Shown in pieces: positions 45,979 through 58,935 of a stretch of 64,000 nucleotides of DNA. The stretch is taken from contig CP136064.1 of assembly GCA_032622095.1 (NCBI GenBank), positions 190,387,794 to 190,451,793 on the forward strand. Reading direction: 5' to 3'. Each line of letters begins with the position of its first letter. Position 1 is the first letter of the stretch. A program made the position numbers and the translations under genes. The notes beneath the pieces are model-generated. The model had not been told where the DNA came from and did not search any database. It saw only the letters and a list, made by a program, of their open reading frames with translations. This stretch comes from Siphonodentalium dalli (lineage: Eukaryota; Mollusca; Scaphopoda; Gadilida; Siphonodentaliidae).

Positions 45979-46750
45979 AGGAAGGCGAATTTTGTTACAA
46001 TATCTTGCACTATATTTCATCAATGGCGGGTTTTGGTAAATTTTTACCCCATTCAATCTCATACAAAATTTATAGCACTCGATCTATTTTATCAGAGGCT
46101 GCTTTTTGGTAATGTTTTGCACTATTCAAATCTCGCACAAAATCCCATGTGTACATTGTCCTGTATTTTTTATAATTTGTTTTATATATCAGTTCGTTTC
46201 ATCCCATATTTTAGTTGCGGGAGGTAGCGTCTGTTTCACAGCATCACCCATAGAGACAAGTTGACGTCACAGACATGATGCACCATTCGTTCGCAATATG
46301 GACACCCAATAATTTAGTTGGTTGTTTGATTACGACATGTTCAAGATCGAAAATTGGGATCGTCAAGGTCGGTCTCGGAATATTGTTAAATGGACACAAC
46401 TCGTTTAAACCTCAAACACTACGTATACCTAATATGGAAGTCGGAACAATGCAGGTCGATAAATACACGAAACACCGTTATACTCTAAAAATAGTCTTAT
46501 CGAAATCACATTAATTTGACAGCTGTTTTCAATTATTTTTTCTCACAGATTGAGACAAACGCTCTTTATGCGTACCGTATAAGGAATATATAAACAATGA
46601 ACGCTCGATCTTTATTGTCTCGTGCTGATTAATTTTCCGAAAACAATATGACTTGAATAAGTCACGACATGATATGTATACATTTCATGTATTTCTCGAC
46701 ACATTTTGACCCCGAACCGGGCCTGACGAGGAGGGTATGTTCTTTGGCCT

Positions 46751-46822
46751 GGGGATGTAGCTCAGTGGTAGAGCGTTCGCTTTGCATGTGAAAGGCCCCG
46801 GGTTCGATCCCCGGCATCTCCA
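46751..46822 (+). tRNA. tRNA-Ala-TGC: tRNA-Ala(TGC), unit 31, gene A
   Basis: Consensus. Confidence 0.98.
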
Positions 46823-47062
46823 GCACAGTGCTTTCTTTTTATTTGTATGTATGAAGTTTTAATTGCACATGCCGCTGTTATGACTGACTGTCGTGATTTC
46901 ATATACTGGAAAGTCACCATTTGTGAATCGAAACGTTCCGTCCTATATGCATAGCTATTAAATCACAACAAAGCAAATTTACCACTTCATCTGACTTCTC
47001 ATCGAATAATAAATAGCTGTCTAATGTAGTCTCCAAACTTTGACGGACAAATTCTATCAGTT

Positions 47063-47134
47063 GGGGATGTAGCTCAGTGGTAGAGCGTTCGCTTTGCATG
47101 TGAAAGGCCCCGGGTTCGATCCCCGGCATCTCCA
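47063..47134 (+). tRNA. tRNA-Ala-TGC: tRNA-Ala(TGC), unit 31, gene B
   Basis: Consensus. Confidence 0.98.
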
Positions 47135-47415
47135 AGAAATACTTTTGCACGAAAGTTAAAATTCGATTATGACGGTTTTGGTGATATAATAGAAACAGCT
47201 TTCCCCATCGTTTTTCCGCGTGAAATCACGAAAACGAAAAAATTACTTTTCTGTATGCTCCGATGATATGATCCGATGCTCCGTGGTATTGTGTTCTTAT
47301 ATTGCAGTGTAATTTCTATCATTTTATATTGAGATTAACATACTTCTTTTTTTCGTGGGAAATCAAAGGATTTATTATTTGTCGACAATAATATGGCCTT
47401 GCAATTTTACGGGCC

Positions 47416-47487
47416 GGGGATGTAGCTCAGTGGTAGAGCGTTCGCTTCGCATGTGAAAGGCCCCGGGTTCAATCCCCGGCATCTCCA
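47416..47487 (+). tRNA. tRNA-Ala-CGC: tRNA-Ala(CGC), unit 32
   Basis: Consensus. Unit 32: 1,523 bp, class X whose tail has GCTCC and 'gtgtcc'. Confidence 0.97.
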
Positions 47488-48259
47488 AGGAAGGCGAATT
47501 TTGTTACAATATCTTGCACTATATTTCATCAATGGCGGGTTTTGGTAAATTTTTACCCCATTCAATCTCATACAAAATTTATAGCACTCGATCTATTTTA
47601 TCAGAGGCTGCTTTTTGGTAATGTTTTGCACTATTCAAATCTCGCACAAAATCCCATGTGTACATTGTCCTGTATTTTTTATAATTTGTTTTATATATCA
47701 GTTCGTTTCATCCCATATTTTAGTTGCGGGAGGTAGCGTCTGTTTCACAGCATCACCCATAGAGACAAGTTGACGTCACAGACATGATGCACCATTCGTT
47801 CGCAATATGGACACCCAATAATTTAGTTGGTTGTTTGATTACGACATGTTCAAGATCGAAAATTGGGATCGTCAAGGTCGGTCTCGGAATATTGTTAAAT
47901 GGACACAACTCGTTTAAACCTCAAACAGTACGTATACCTAATATGGAAGTCGGAACAATGCAGGTCGATAAATACACGAAACACCGTTATACTCTAAAAA
48001 TAGTCTTATCGAAATCACATTAATTTGACAGCTGTTTTCAATTATTTTTTCTCACAGATTGAGACAAACGCTCTTTATGCGTACCGTATAAGGAATATAC
48101 AAACAATGAACGCTCGATCTTTATTGTCTCGTGCTGATTAATTTTCCGAAAACAATATGACTTGAATAAGTCACGACATGATATGTATACATTTCATGTA
48201 TTTCTCGACACATTTTGACCCCGAACCGGGCCTGACGAGGAGGGTATGTTCTTTGGCCT

Positions 48260-48331
48260 GGGGATGTAGCTCAGTGGTAGAGCGTTCGCTTTGCATGTGA
48301 AAGGCCCCGGGTTCGATCCCCGGCATCTCCA
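48260..48331 (+). tRNA. tRNA-Ala-TGC: tRNA-Ala(TGC), unit 32, gene A
   Basis: Consensus. Confidence 0.98.
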
Positions 48332-48571
48332 GCACAGTGCTTTCTTTTTATTTGTATGTATGAAGTTTTAATTGCACATGCCGCTGTTATGACTGACTGT
48401 CGTGATTTCATATACTGGAAAGTCACCATTTGTGAATCGAAACGTTCCGTCCTATATGCATAGCTATTAAATCACAACAAAGCAAATTTACCACTTCATC
48501 TGACTTCTCATCGAATAATAAATAGCTGTCTAATGTAGTCTCCAAACTTTGACGGACAAATTCTATCATTT

Positions 48572-48643
48572 GGGGATGTAGCTCAGTGGTAGAGCGTTCG
48601 CTTTGCATGTGAAAGGCCCCGGGTTCGATCCCCGGCATCTCCA
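48572..48643 (+). tRNA. tRNA-Ala-TGC: tRNA-Ala(TGC), unit 32, gene B
   Basis: Consensus, class X leader. Confidence 0.98.
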
Positions 48644-48938
48644 AGAAATACTTTTGCACGAAAGTTAAAATTCGATTATGACGGTTTTGGTGATATTAAT
48701 GGATGTAAATAATAGAAACAGCTTTCCCCATCGTTTTTCCGCGTGAAATCACGAAAACGAAAAAATTACTTTTCTGTATGCTCCGATGATATGCTCCGAT
48801 GCTCCGTGGTATTGTGTCCTTATATTGCAGTGTAATTTCTATCATTTTATATTGAGATTAACATACTTCTTTTTTTCGTGGGAAATCAAAGGATTTATTA
48901 TTTGTCGACAATAATATGGCCTTGCAATTTTACGGGCC

Positions 48939-49010
48939 GGGGATGTAGCTCAGTGGTAGAGCGTTCGCTTCGCATGTGAAAGGCCCCGGGTTCAATCCCC
49001 GGCATCTCCA
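48939..49010 (+). tRNA. tRNA-Ala-CGC: tRNA-Ala(CGC), unit 33
   Basis: Consensus. Unit 33: 1,509 bp, class V; TGACGTGA at 49294-49301. Confidence 0.97.
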
Positions 49011-49782
49011 AGGAAGGCGAATTTTGTTACAATATCTTGCACTATATTTCATCAATGGCGGGTTTTGGTAAATTTTTACCCCATTCAATCTCATACAAAA
49101 TTTATAGCACTCGATCTATTTTATCAGAGGCTGCTTTTTGGTAATGTTTTGCACTATTCAAATCTCGCACAAAATCCCATGTGTACATTGTCCTGTATTT
49201 TTTATAATTTGTTTTATATATCAGTTCGTTTCATCCCATATTTTAGTTGCGGGAGGTAGCGTCTGTTTCACAGCATCACCCATAGAGACAAGTTGACGTG
49301 ACAGACATGATGCACCATTCGTTCGCAATATGGACACCCAATAATTTAGTTGGTTGTTTGATTACGACATGTTCAAGATCGAAAATTGGGATCGTCAAGG
49401 TCGGTCTCGGAATATTGTTAAATGGACACAACTCGTTTAAACCTCAAACACTACGTATACCTAATATGGAAGTCGGAACAATGCAGGTCGATAAATACAC
49501 GAAACACCGTTATACTCTAAAAATAGTCTTATCGAAATCACATTAATTTGACAGCTGTTTTCAATTATTTTTTCTCACAGATTGAGACAAACGCTCTTTA
49601 TGCGTACCGTATAAGGAATATATAAACAATGAACGCTCGATCTTTATTGTCTCGTGCTGATTAATTTTCCGAAAACAATATGACTTGAATAAGTCACGAC
49701 ATGATATGTATACATTTCATGTATTTCTCGACACATTTTGACCCCGAACCGGGCCTGACGAGGAGGGTATGTTCTTTGGCCT

Positions 49783-49854
49783 GGGGATGTAGCTCAGTGG
49801 TAGAGCGTTCGCTTTGCATGTGAAAGGCCCCGGGTTCGATCCCCGGCATCTCCA
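49783..49854 (+). tRNA. tRNA-Ala-TGC: tRNA-Ala(TGC), unit 33, gene A
   Basis: Consensus. Confidence 0.98.
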
Positions 49855-50094
49855 GCACAGTGCTTTCTTTTTATTTGTATGTATGAAGTTTTAATTGCAC
49901 ATGCCGCTGTTATGACTGACTGTCGTGATTTCATATACTGGAAAGTCACCATTTGTGAATCGAAACGTTCCGTCCTATATGCATAGCTATTAAATCACAA
50001 CAAAGCAAATTTACCACTTCATCTGACTTCTCATCGAATAATAAATAGCTGTCTAATGTAGTCTCCAAACTTTGACGGACAAATTCTATCAGTT

Positions 50095-50166
50095 GGGGAT
50101 GTAGCTCAGTGGTAGAGCGTTCGCTTTGCATGTGAAAGGCCCCGCGTTCGATCCCCGGCATCTCCA
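50095..50166 (+). tRNA. tRNA-Ala-TGC: tRNA-Ala(TGC), unit 33, gene B, C52 variant
   Basis: C52 at 50145. Confidence 0.92.
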
Positions 50167-50447
50167 AGAAATACTTTTGCACGAAAGTTAAAATTCGATT
50201 ATGACGGTTTTGGTGATATAATAGAAACAGCTTTCCCCATCGTTTTTCCGCGTGAAATCACGAAAACGAAAAAATTACTTTTCTGTATGCTCCGATGATA
50301 TGATCCGATGCTCCGTGGTATTGTGTTCTTATATTGCAGTGTAATTTCTATCATTTTATATTGAGATTAACATACTTCTTTTTTTCGTGGGAAATCAAAG
50401 GATTTATTATTTGTCGACAATAATATGGCCTTGCAATTTTACGGGCC

Positions 50448-50519
50448 GGGGATGTAGCTCAGTGGTAGAGCGTTCGCTTCGCATGTGAAAGGCCCCGGGT
50501 TCAATCCCCGGCATCTCCA
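50448..50519 (+). tRNA. tRNA-Ala-CGC: tRNA-Ala(CGC), unit 34
   Basis: Consensus. Unit 34: 1,509 bp, class U with private 'acaacgcagg'. Confidence 0.97.
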
Positions 50520-51291
50520 AGGAAGGCGAATTTTGTTACAATATCTTGCACTATATTTCATCAATGGCGGGTTTTGGTAAATTTTTACCCCATTCAATCT
50601 CATACAAAATTTATAGCACTCGATCTATTTTATCAGAGGCTGCTTTTTGGTAATGTTTTGCACTATTCAAATCTCGCACAAAATCCCATGTGTACATTGT
50701 CCTGTATTTTTTATAATTTGTTTTATATATCAGTTCGTTTCATCCCATATTTTAGTTGCGGGAGGTAGCGTCTGTTTCACAGCATCACCCATAGAGACAA
50801 GTTGACGTCACAGACATGATGCACCATTCGTTCGCAATATGGACACCCAATAATTTAGTTGGTTGTTTGATTACGACATGTTCAAGATCGAAAATTGGGA
50901 TCGTCAAGGTCGGTCTCGGAATATTGTTAAATGGACACAACTCGTTTAAACCTCAAACACTACGTATACCTAATATGGAAGTCGGAACAACGCAGGTCGA
51001 TAAATACACGAAACACCGTTATACTCTAAAAATAGTCTTATCGAAATCACATTAATTTGACAGCTGTTTTCAATTATTTTTTCTCACAGATTGAGACAAA
51101 CGCTCTTTATGCGTACCGTATAAGGAATATATAAACAATGAACGCTCGATCTTTATTGTCTCGTGCTGATTAATTTTCCGAAAACAATATGACTTGAATA
51201 AGTCACGACATGATATGTATACATTTCATGTATTTCTCGACACATTTTGACCCCGAACCGGGCCTGACGAGGAGGGTATGTTCTTTGGCCT

Positions 51292-51363
51292 GGGGATGTA
51301 GCTCAGTGGTAGAGCGTTCGCTTTGCATGTGAAAGGCCCCGGGTTCGATCCCCGGCATCTCCA
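51292..51363 (+). tRNA. tRNA-Ala-TGC: tRNA-Ala(TGC), unit 34, gene A
   Basis: Consensus. Confidence 0.98.
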
Positions 51364-51603
51364 GCACAGTGCTTTCTTTTTATTTGTATGTATGAAGTTT
51401 TAATTGCACATGCCGCTGTTATGACTGACTGTCGTGATTTCATATACTGGAAAGTCACCATTTGTGAATCGAAACGTTCCGTCCTATATGCATAGCTATT
51501 AAATCACAACAAAGCAAATTTACCACTTCATCTGACTTCTCATCGAATAATAAATAGCTGTCTAATGTAGTCTCCAAACTTTGACGGACAAATTCTATCA
51601 GTT

Positions 51604-51675
51604 GGGGATGTAGCTCAGTGGTAGAGCGTTCGCTTTGCATGTGAAAGGCCCCGGGTTCGATCCCCGGCATCTCCA
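51604..51675 (+). tRNA. tRNA-Ala-TGC: tRNA-Ala(TGC), unit 34, gene B
   Basis: Consensus. Confidence 0.98.
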
Positions 51676-51956
51676 AGAAATACTTTTGCACGAAAGTTAA
51701 AATTCGATTATGACGGTTTTGGTGATATAATAGAAACAGCTTTCCCCATCGTTTTTCCGCGTGAAATCACGAAAACGAAAAAATTACTTTTCTGTATGCT
51801 CCGATGATATGATCCGATGCTCCGTGGTATTGTGTTCTTATATTGCAGTGTAATTTCTATCATTTTATATTGAGATTAACATACTTCTTTTTTTCGTGGG
51901 AAATCAAAGGATTTATTATTTGTCGACAATAATATGGCCTTGCAATTTTACGGGCC

Positions 51957-52028
51957 GGGGATGTAGCTCAGTGGTAGAGCGTTCGCTTCGCATGTGAAAG
52001 GCCCCGGGTTCAATCCCCGGCATCTCCA
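51957..52028 (+). tRNA. tRNA-Ala-CGC: tRNA-Ala(CGC), unit 35
   Basis: Consensus. Unit 35: 1,523 bp, class X. Confidence 0.97.
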
Positions 52029-52800
52029 AGGAAGGCGAATTTTGTTACAATATCTTGCACTATATTTCATCAATGGCGGGTTTTGGTAAATTTTTACCCC
52101 ATTCAATCTCATACAAAATTTATAGCACTCGATCTATTTTATCAGAGGCTGCTTTTTGGTAATGTTTTGCACTATTCAAATCTCGCACAAAATCCCATGT
52201 GTACATTGTCCTGTATTTTTTATAATTTGTTTTATATATCAGTTCGTTTCATCCCATATTTTAGTTGCGGGAGGTAGCGTCTGTTTCACAGCATCACCCA
52301 TAGAGACAAGTTGACGTCACAGACATGATGCACCATTCGTTCGCAATATGGACACCCAATAATTTAGTTGGTTGTTTGATTACGACATGTTCAAGATCGA
52401 AAATTGGGATCGTCAAGGTCGGTCTCGGAATATTGTTAAATGGACACAACTCGTTTAAACCTCAAACAGTACGTATACCTAATATGGAAGTCGGAACAAT
52501 GCAGGTCGATAAATACACGAAACACCGTTATACTCTAAAAATAGTCTTATCGAAATCACATTAATTTGACAGCTGTTTTCAATTATTTTTTCTCACAGAT
52601 TGAGACAAACGCTCTTTATGCGTACCGTATAAGGAATATACAAACAATGAACGCTCGATCTTTATTGTCTCGTGCTGATTAATTTTCCGAAAACAATATG
52701 ACTTGAATAAGTCACGACATGATATGTATACATTTCATGTATTTCTCGACACATTTTGACCCCGAACCGGGCCTGACGAGGAGGGTATGTTCTTTGGCCT

Positions 52801-52872
52801 GGGGATGTAGCTCAGTGGTAGAGCGTTCGCTTTGCATGTGAAAGGCCCCGGGTTCGATCCCCGGCATCTCCA
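52801..52872 (+). tRNA. tRNA-Ala-TGC: tRNA-Ala(TGC), unit 35, gene A
   Basis: Consensus. Confidence 0.98.
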
Positions 52873-53112
52873 GCACAGTGCTTTCTTTTTATTTGTATGT
52901 ATGAAGTTTTAATTGCACATGCCGCTGTTATGACTGACTGTCGTGATTTCATATACTGGAAAGTCACCATTTGTGAATCGAAACGTTCCGTCCTATATGC
53001 ATAGCTATTAAATCACAACAAAGCAAATTTACCACTTCATCTGACTTCTCATCGAATAATAAATAGCTGTCTAATGTAGTCTCCAAACTTTGACTGACAA
53101 ATTCTATCATTT

Positions 53113-53184
53113 GGGGATGTAGCTCAGTGGTAGAGCGTTCGCTTTGCATGTGAAAGGCCCCGGGTTCGATCCCCGGCATCTCCA
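53113..53184 (+). tRNA. tRNA-Ala-TGC: tRNA-Ala(TGC), unit 35, gene B
   Basis: Consensus, class X leader. Confidence 0.98.
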
Positions 53185-53479
53185 AGAAATACTTTTGCAC
53201 GAAAGTTAAAATTCGATTATGACGGTTTTGGTGATATTAATGGATGTAAATAATAGAAACAGCTTTCCCCATCGTTTTTCCGCGTGAAATCACGAAAACG
53301 AAAAAATTACTTTTCTGTATGCTCCGATGATATGCTCCGATGCTCCGTGGTATTGTGTCCTTATATTGCAGTGTAATTTCTATCATTTTATATTGAGATT
53401 AACATACTTCTTTTTTTCGTGGGAAATCAAAGGATTTATTATTTGTCGACAATAATATGGCCTTGCAATTTTACGGGCC

Positions 53480-53551
53480 GGGGATGTAGCTCAGTGGTAG
53501 AGCGTTCGCTTCGCATGTGAAAGGCCCCGGGTTCAATCCCCGGCATCTCCA
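53480..53551 (+). tRNA. tRNA-Ala-CGC: tRNA-Ala(CGC), unit 36
   Basis: Consensus. Unit 36: 1,509 bp, class U; the V unit expected before it is missing. Confidence 0.97.
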
Positions 53552-54323
53552 AGGAAGGCGAATTTTGTTACAATATCTTGCACTATATTTCATCAATGGC
53601 GGGTTTTGGTAAATTTTTACCCCATTCAATCTCATACAAAATTTATAGCACTCGATCTATTTTATCAGAGGCTGCTTTTTGGTAATGTTTTGCACTATTC
53701 AAATCTCGCACAAAATCCCATGTGTACATTGTCCTGTATTTTTTATAATTTGTTTTATATATCAGTTCGTTTCATCCCATATTTTAGTTGCGGGAGGTAG
53801 CGTCTGTTTCACAGCATCACCCATAGAGACAAGTTGACGTCACAGACATGATGCACCATTCGTTCGCAATATGGACACCCAATAATTTAGTTGGTTGTTT
53901 GATTACGACATGTTCAAGATCGAAAATTGGGATCGTCAAGGTCGGTCTCGGAATATTGTTAAATGGACACAACTCGTTTAAACCTCAAACACTACGTATA
54001 CCTAATATGGAAGTCGGAACAATGCAGGTCGATAAATACACGAAACACCGTTATACTCTAAAAATAGTCTTATCGAAATCACATTAATTTGACAGCTGTT
54101 TTCAATTATTTTTTCTCACAGATTGAGACAAACGCTCTTTATGCGTACCGTATAAGGAATATATAAACAATGAACGCTCGATCTTTATTGTCTCGTGCTG
54201 ATTAATTTTCCGAAAACAATATGACTTGAATAAGTCACGACATGATATGTATACATTTCATGTATTTCTCGACACATTTTGACCCCGAACCGGGCCTGAC
54301 GAGGAGGGTATGTTCTTTGGCCT

Positions 54324-54395
54324 GGGGATGTAGCTCAGTGGTAGAGCGTTCGCTTTGCATGTGAAAGGCCCCGGGTTCGATCCCCGGCATCTCCA
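54324..54395 (+). tRNA. tRNA-Ala-TGC: tRNA-Ala(TGC), unit 36, gene A
   Basis: Consensus. Confidence 0.98.
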
Positions 54396-54635
54396 GCACA
54401 GTGCTTTCTTTTTATTTGTATGTATGAAGTTTTAATTGCACATGCCGCTGTTATGACTGACTGTCGTGATTTCATATACTGGAAAGTCACCATTTGTGAA
54501 TCGAAACGTTCCGTCCTATATGCATAGCTATTAAATCACAACAAAGCAAATTTACCACTTCATCTGACTTCTCATCGAATAATAAATAGCTGTCTAATGT
54601 AGTCTCCAAACTTTGACGGACAAATTCTATCAGTT

Positions 54636-54707
54636 GGGGATGTAGCTCAGTGGTAGAGCGTTCGCTTTGCATGTGAAAGGCCCCGGGTTCGATCCCCGGC
54701 ATCTCCA
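54636..54707 (+). tRNA. tRNA-Ala-TGC: tRNA-Ala(TGC), unit 36, gene B
   Basis: Consensus. Confidence 0.98.
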
Positions 54708-54988
54708 AGAAATACTTTTGCACGAAAGTTAAAATTCGATTATGACGGTTTTGGTGATATAATAGAAACAGCTTTCCCCATCGTTTTTCCGCGTGAAATC
54801 ACGAAAACGAAAAAATTACTTTTCTGTATGCTCCGATGATATGATCCGATGCTCCGTGGTATTGTGTTCTTATATTGCAGTGTAATTTCTATCATTTTAT
54901 ATTGAGATTAACATACTTCTTTTTTTCGTGGGAAATCAAAGGATTTATTATTTGTCGACAATAATATGGCCTTGCAATTTTACGGGCC

Positions 54989-55060
54989 GGGGATGTAGCT
55001 CAGTGGTAGAGCGTTCGCTTCGCATGTGAAAGGCCCCGGGTTCAATCCCCGGCATCTCCA
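54989..55060 (+). tRNA. tRNA-Ala-CGC: tRNA-Ala(CGC), unit 37
   Basis: Consensus. Unit 37: 1,523 bp, class X. Confidence 0.97.
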
Positions 55061-55832
55061 AGGAAGGCGAATTTTGTTACAATATCTTGCACTATATTTC
55101 ATCAATGGCGGGTTTTGGTAAATTTTTACCCCATTCAATCTCATACAAAATTTATAGCACTCGATCTATTTTATCAGAGGCTGCTTTTTGGTAATGTTTT
55201 GCACTATTCAAATCTCGCACAAAATCCCATGTGTACATTGTCCTGTATTTTTTATAATTTGTTTTATATATCAGTTCGTTTCATCCCATATTTTAGTTGC
55301 GGGAGGTAGCGTCTGTTTCACAGCATCACCCATAGAGACAAGTTGACGTCACAGACATGATGCACCATTCGTTCGCAATATGGACACCCAATAATTTAGT
55401 TGGTTGTTTGATTACGACATGTTCAAGATCGAAAATTGGGATCGTCAAGGTCGGTCTCGGAATATTGTTAAATGGACACAACTCGTTTAAACCTCAAACA
55501 GTACGTATACCTAATATGGAAGTCGGAACAATGCAGGTCGATAAATACACGAAACACCGTTATACTCTAAAAATAGTCTTATCGAAATCACATTAATTTG
55601 ACAGCTGTTTTCAATTATTTTTTCTCACAGATTGAGACAAACGCTCTTTATGCGTACCGTATAAGGAATATACAAACAATGAACGCTCGATCTTTATTGT
55701 CTCGTGCTGATTAATTTTCCGAAAACAATATGACTTGAATAAGTCACGACATGATATGTATACATTTCATGTATTTCTCGACACATTTTGACCCCGAACC
55801 GGGCCTGACGAGGAGGGTATGTTCTTTGGCCT

Positions 55833-55904
55833 GGGGATGTAGCTCAGTGGTAGAGCGTTCGCTTTGCATGTGAAAGGCCCCGGGTTCGATCCCCGGCATC
55901 TCCA
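55833..55904 (+). tRNA. tRNA-Ala-TGC: tRNA-Ala(TGC), unit 37, gene A
   Basis: Consensus. Confidence 0.98.
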
Positions 55905-56144
55905 GCACAGTGCTTTCTTTTTATTTGTATGTATGAAGTTTTAATTGCACATGCCGCTGTTATGACTGACTGTCGTGATTTCATATACTGGAAAGTCACC
56001 ATTTGTGAATCGAAACGTTCCGTCCTATATGCATAGCTATTAAATCACAACAAAGCAAATTTACCACTTCATCTGACTTCTCATCGAATAATAAATAGCT
56101 GTCTAATGTAGTCTCCAAACTTTGACGGACAAATTCTATCATTT

Positions 56145-56216
56145 GGGGATGTAGCTCAGTGGTAGAGCGTTCGCTTTGCATGTGAAAGGCCCCGGGTTCG
56201 ATCCCCGGCATCTCCA
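56145..56216 (+). tRNA. tRNA-Ala-TGC: tRNA-Ala(TGC), unit 37, gene B
   Basis: Consensus, class X leader. Confidence 0.98.
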
Positions 56217-56511
56217 AGAAATACTTTTGCACGAAAGTTAAAATTCGATTATGACGGTTTTGGTGATATTAATGGATGTAAATAATAGAAACAGCTTTCC
56301 CCATCGTTTTTCCGCGTGAAATCACGAAAACGAAAAAATTACTTTTCTGTATGCTCCGATGATATGCTCCGATGCTCCGTGGTATTGTGTCCTTATATTG
56401 CAGTGTAATTTCTATCATTTTATATTGAGATTAACATACTTCTTTTTTTCGTGGGAAATCAAAGGATTTATTATTTGTCGACAATAATATGGCCTTGCAA
56501 TTTTACGGGCC

Positions 56512-56583
56512 GGGGATGTAGCTCAGTGGTAGAGCGTTTGCTTCGCATGTGAAAGGCCCCGGGTTCAATCCCCGGCATCTCCA
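56512..56583 (+). tRNA. tRNA-Ala-CGC: tRNA-Ala(CGC), unit 38, anticodon-stem variant
   Basis: Base 29 (56539) is T instead of C; it can still form a T:G wobble with G41, next to the G:U already present. Unit 38: 1,508 bp, class V, with one C lost in 'tttcccatcg'. Confidence 0.95.
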
Positions 56584-57355
56584 AGGAAGGCGAATTTTGT
56601 TACAATATCTTGCACTATATTTCATCAATGGCGGGTTTTGGTAAATTTTTACCCCATTCAATCTCATACAAAATTTATAGCACTCGATCTATTTTATCAG
56701 AGGCTGCTTTTTGGTAATGTTTTGCACTATTCAAATCTCGCACAAAATCCCATGTGTACATTGTCCTGTATTTTTTATAATTTGTTTTATATATCAGTTC
56801 GTTTCATCCCATATTTTAGTTGCGGGAGGTAGCGTCTGTTTCACAGCATCACCCATAGAGACAAGTTGACGTGACAGACATGATGCACCATTCGTTCGCA
56901 ATATGGACACCCAATAATTTAGTTGGTTGTTTGATTACGACATGTTCAAGATCGAAAATTGGGATCGTCAAGGTCGGTCTCGGAATATTGTTAAATGGAC
57001 ACAACTCGTTTAAACCTCAAACACTACGTATACCTAATATGGAAGTCGGAACAATGCAGGTCGATAAATACACGAAACACCGTTATACTCTAAAAATAGT
57101 CTTATCGAAATCACATTAATTTGACAGCTGTTTTCAATTATTTTTTCTCACAGATTGAGACAAACGCTCTTTATGCGTACCGTATAAGGAATATATAAAC
57201 AATGAACGCTCGATCTTTATTGTCTCGTGCTGATTAATTTTCCGAAAACAATATGACTTGAATAAGTCACGACATGATATGTATACATTTCATGTATTTC
57301 TCGACACATTTTGACCCCGAACCGGGCCTGACGAGGAGGGTATGTTCTTTGGCCT

Positions 57356-57427
57356 GGGGATGTAGCTCAGTGGTAGAGCGTTCGCTTTGCATGTGAAAGG
57401 CCCCGGGTTCGATCCCCGGCATCTCCA
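57356..57427 (+). tRNA. tRNA-Ala-TGC: tRNA-Ala(TGC), unit 38, gene A
   Basis: Consensus. Confidence 0.98.
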
Positions 57428-57667
57428 GCACAGTGCTTTCTTTTTATTTGTATGTATGAAGTTTTAATTGCACATGCCGCTGTTATGACTGACTGTCGTG
57501 ATTTCATATACTGGAAAGTCACCATTTGTGAATCGAAACGTTCCGTCCTATATGCATAGCTATTAAATCACAACAAAGCAAATTTACCACTTCATCTGAC
57601 TTCTCATCGAATAATAAATAGCTGTCTAATGTAGTCTCCAAACTTTGACGGACAAATTCTATCAGTT

Positions 57668-57739
57668 GGGGATGTAGCTCAGTGGTAGAGCGTTCGCTTT
57701 GCATGTGAAAGGCCCCGCGTTCGATCCCCGGCATCTCCA
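57668..57739 (+). tRNA. tRNA-Ala-TGC: tRNA-Ala(TGC), unit 38, gene B, C52 variant
   Basis: C52 at 57718. Confidence 0.92.
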
Positions 57740-58019
57740 AGAAATACTTTTGCACGAAAGTTAAAATTCGATTATGACGGTTTTGGTGATATAATAGAAA
57801 CAGCTTTCCCATCGTTTTTCCGCGTGAAATCACGAAAACGAAAAAATTACTTTTCTGTATGCTCCGATGATATGATCCGATGCTCCGTGGTATTGTGTTC
57901 TTATATTGCAGTGTAATTTCTATCATTTTATATTGAGATTAACATACTTCTTTTTTTCGTGGGAAATCAAAGGATTTATTATTTGTCGACAATAATATGG
58001 CCTTGCAATTTTACGGGCC

Positions 58020-58091
58020 GGGGATGTAGCTCAGTGGTAGAGCGTTCGCTTCGCATGTGAAAGGCCCCGGGTTCAATCCCCGGCATCTCCA
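58020..58091 (+). tRNA. tRNA-Ala-CGC: tRNA-Ala(CGC), unit 39
   Basis: Consensus. Unit 39: 1,509 bp, class U with private 'aaaatgtatagc'. Confidence 0.97.
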
Positions 58092-58863
58092 AGGAAGGCG
58101 AATTTTGTTACAATATCTTGCACTATATTTCATCAATGGCGGGTTTTGGTAAATTTTTACCCCATTCAATCTCATACAAAATGTATAGCACTCGATCTAT
58201 TTTATCAGAGGCTGCTTTTTGGTAATGTTTTGCACTATTCAAATCTCGCACAAAATCCCATGTGTACATTGTCCTGTATTTTTTATAATTTGTTTTATAT
58301 ATCAGTTCGTTTCATCCCATATTTTAGTTGCGGGAGGTAGCGTCTGTTTCACAGCATCACCCATAGAGACAAGTTGACGTCACAGACATGATGCACCATT
58401 CGTTCGCAATATGGACACCCAATAATTTAGTTGGTTGTTTGATTACGACATGTTCAAGATCGAAAATTGGGATCGTCAAGGTCGGTCTCGGAATATTGTT
58501 AAATGGACACAACTCGTTTAAACCTCAAACACTACGTATACCTAATATGGAAGTCGGAACAATGCAGGTCGATAAATACACGAAACACCGTTATACTCTA
58601 AAAATAGTCTTATCGAAATCACATTAATTTGACAGCTGTTTTCAATTATTTTTTCTCACAGATTGAGACAAACGCTCTTTATGCGTACCGTATAAGGAAT
58701 ATATAAACAATGAACGCTCGATCTTTATTGTCTCGTGCTGATTAATTTTCCGAAAACAATATGACTTGAATAAGTCACGACATGATATGTATACATTTCA
58801 TGTATTTCTCGACACATTTTGACCCCGAACCGGGCCTGACGAGGAGGGTATGTTCTTTGGCCT

Positions 58864-58935
58864 GGGGATGTAGCTCAGTGGTAGAGCGTTCGCTTTGCAT
58901 GTGAAAGGCCCCGGGTTCGATCCCCGGCATCTCCA
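58864..58935 (+). tRNA. tRNA-Ala-TGC: tRNA-Ala(TGC), unit 39, gene A
   Basis: Consensus. Confidence 0.98.

Larger units (their letters stand above)
44398..48938 (+). repeat. Three-unit higher-order repeat V-U-X, copy 1 (units 30-32)
   Basis: 4,541 bp (1,509 + 1,509 + 1,523), repeated in the same order at 48939-53479. It has the same total length as the X-Y-Z block but a different class content. Confidence 0.88.
48939..53479 (+). repeat. Three-unit higher-order repeat V-U-X, copy 2 (units 33-35)
   Basis: 4,541 bp, same order and lengths as units 30-32. Visible differences: 'acaacgcagg' in unit 34 and 'tttgactgac' in unit 35. Confidence 0.88.

Noticed and set aside
57519-57926. 135-codon minus-strand frame (also at 60536-60943)
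   Set aside because: It arises because one C is lost in 'tttcccatcg', joining two short frames; it still runs through antisense tRNA.
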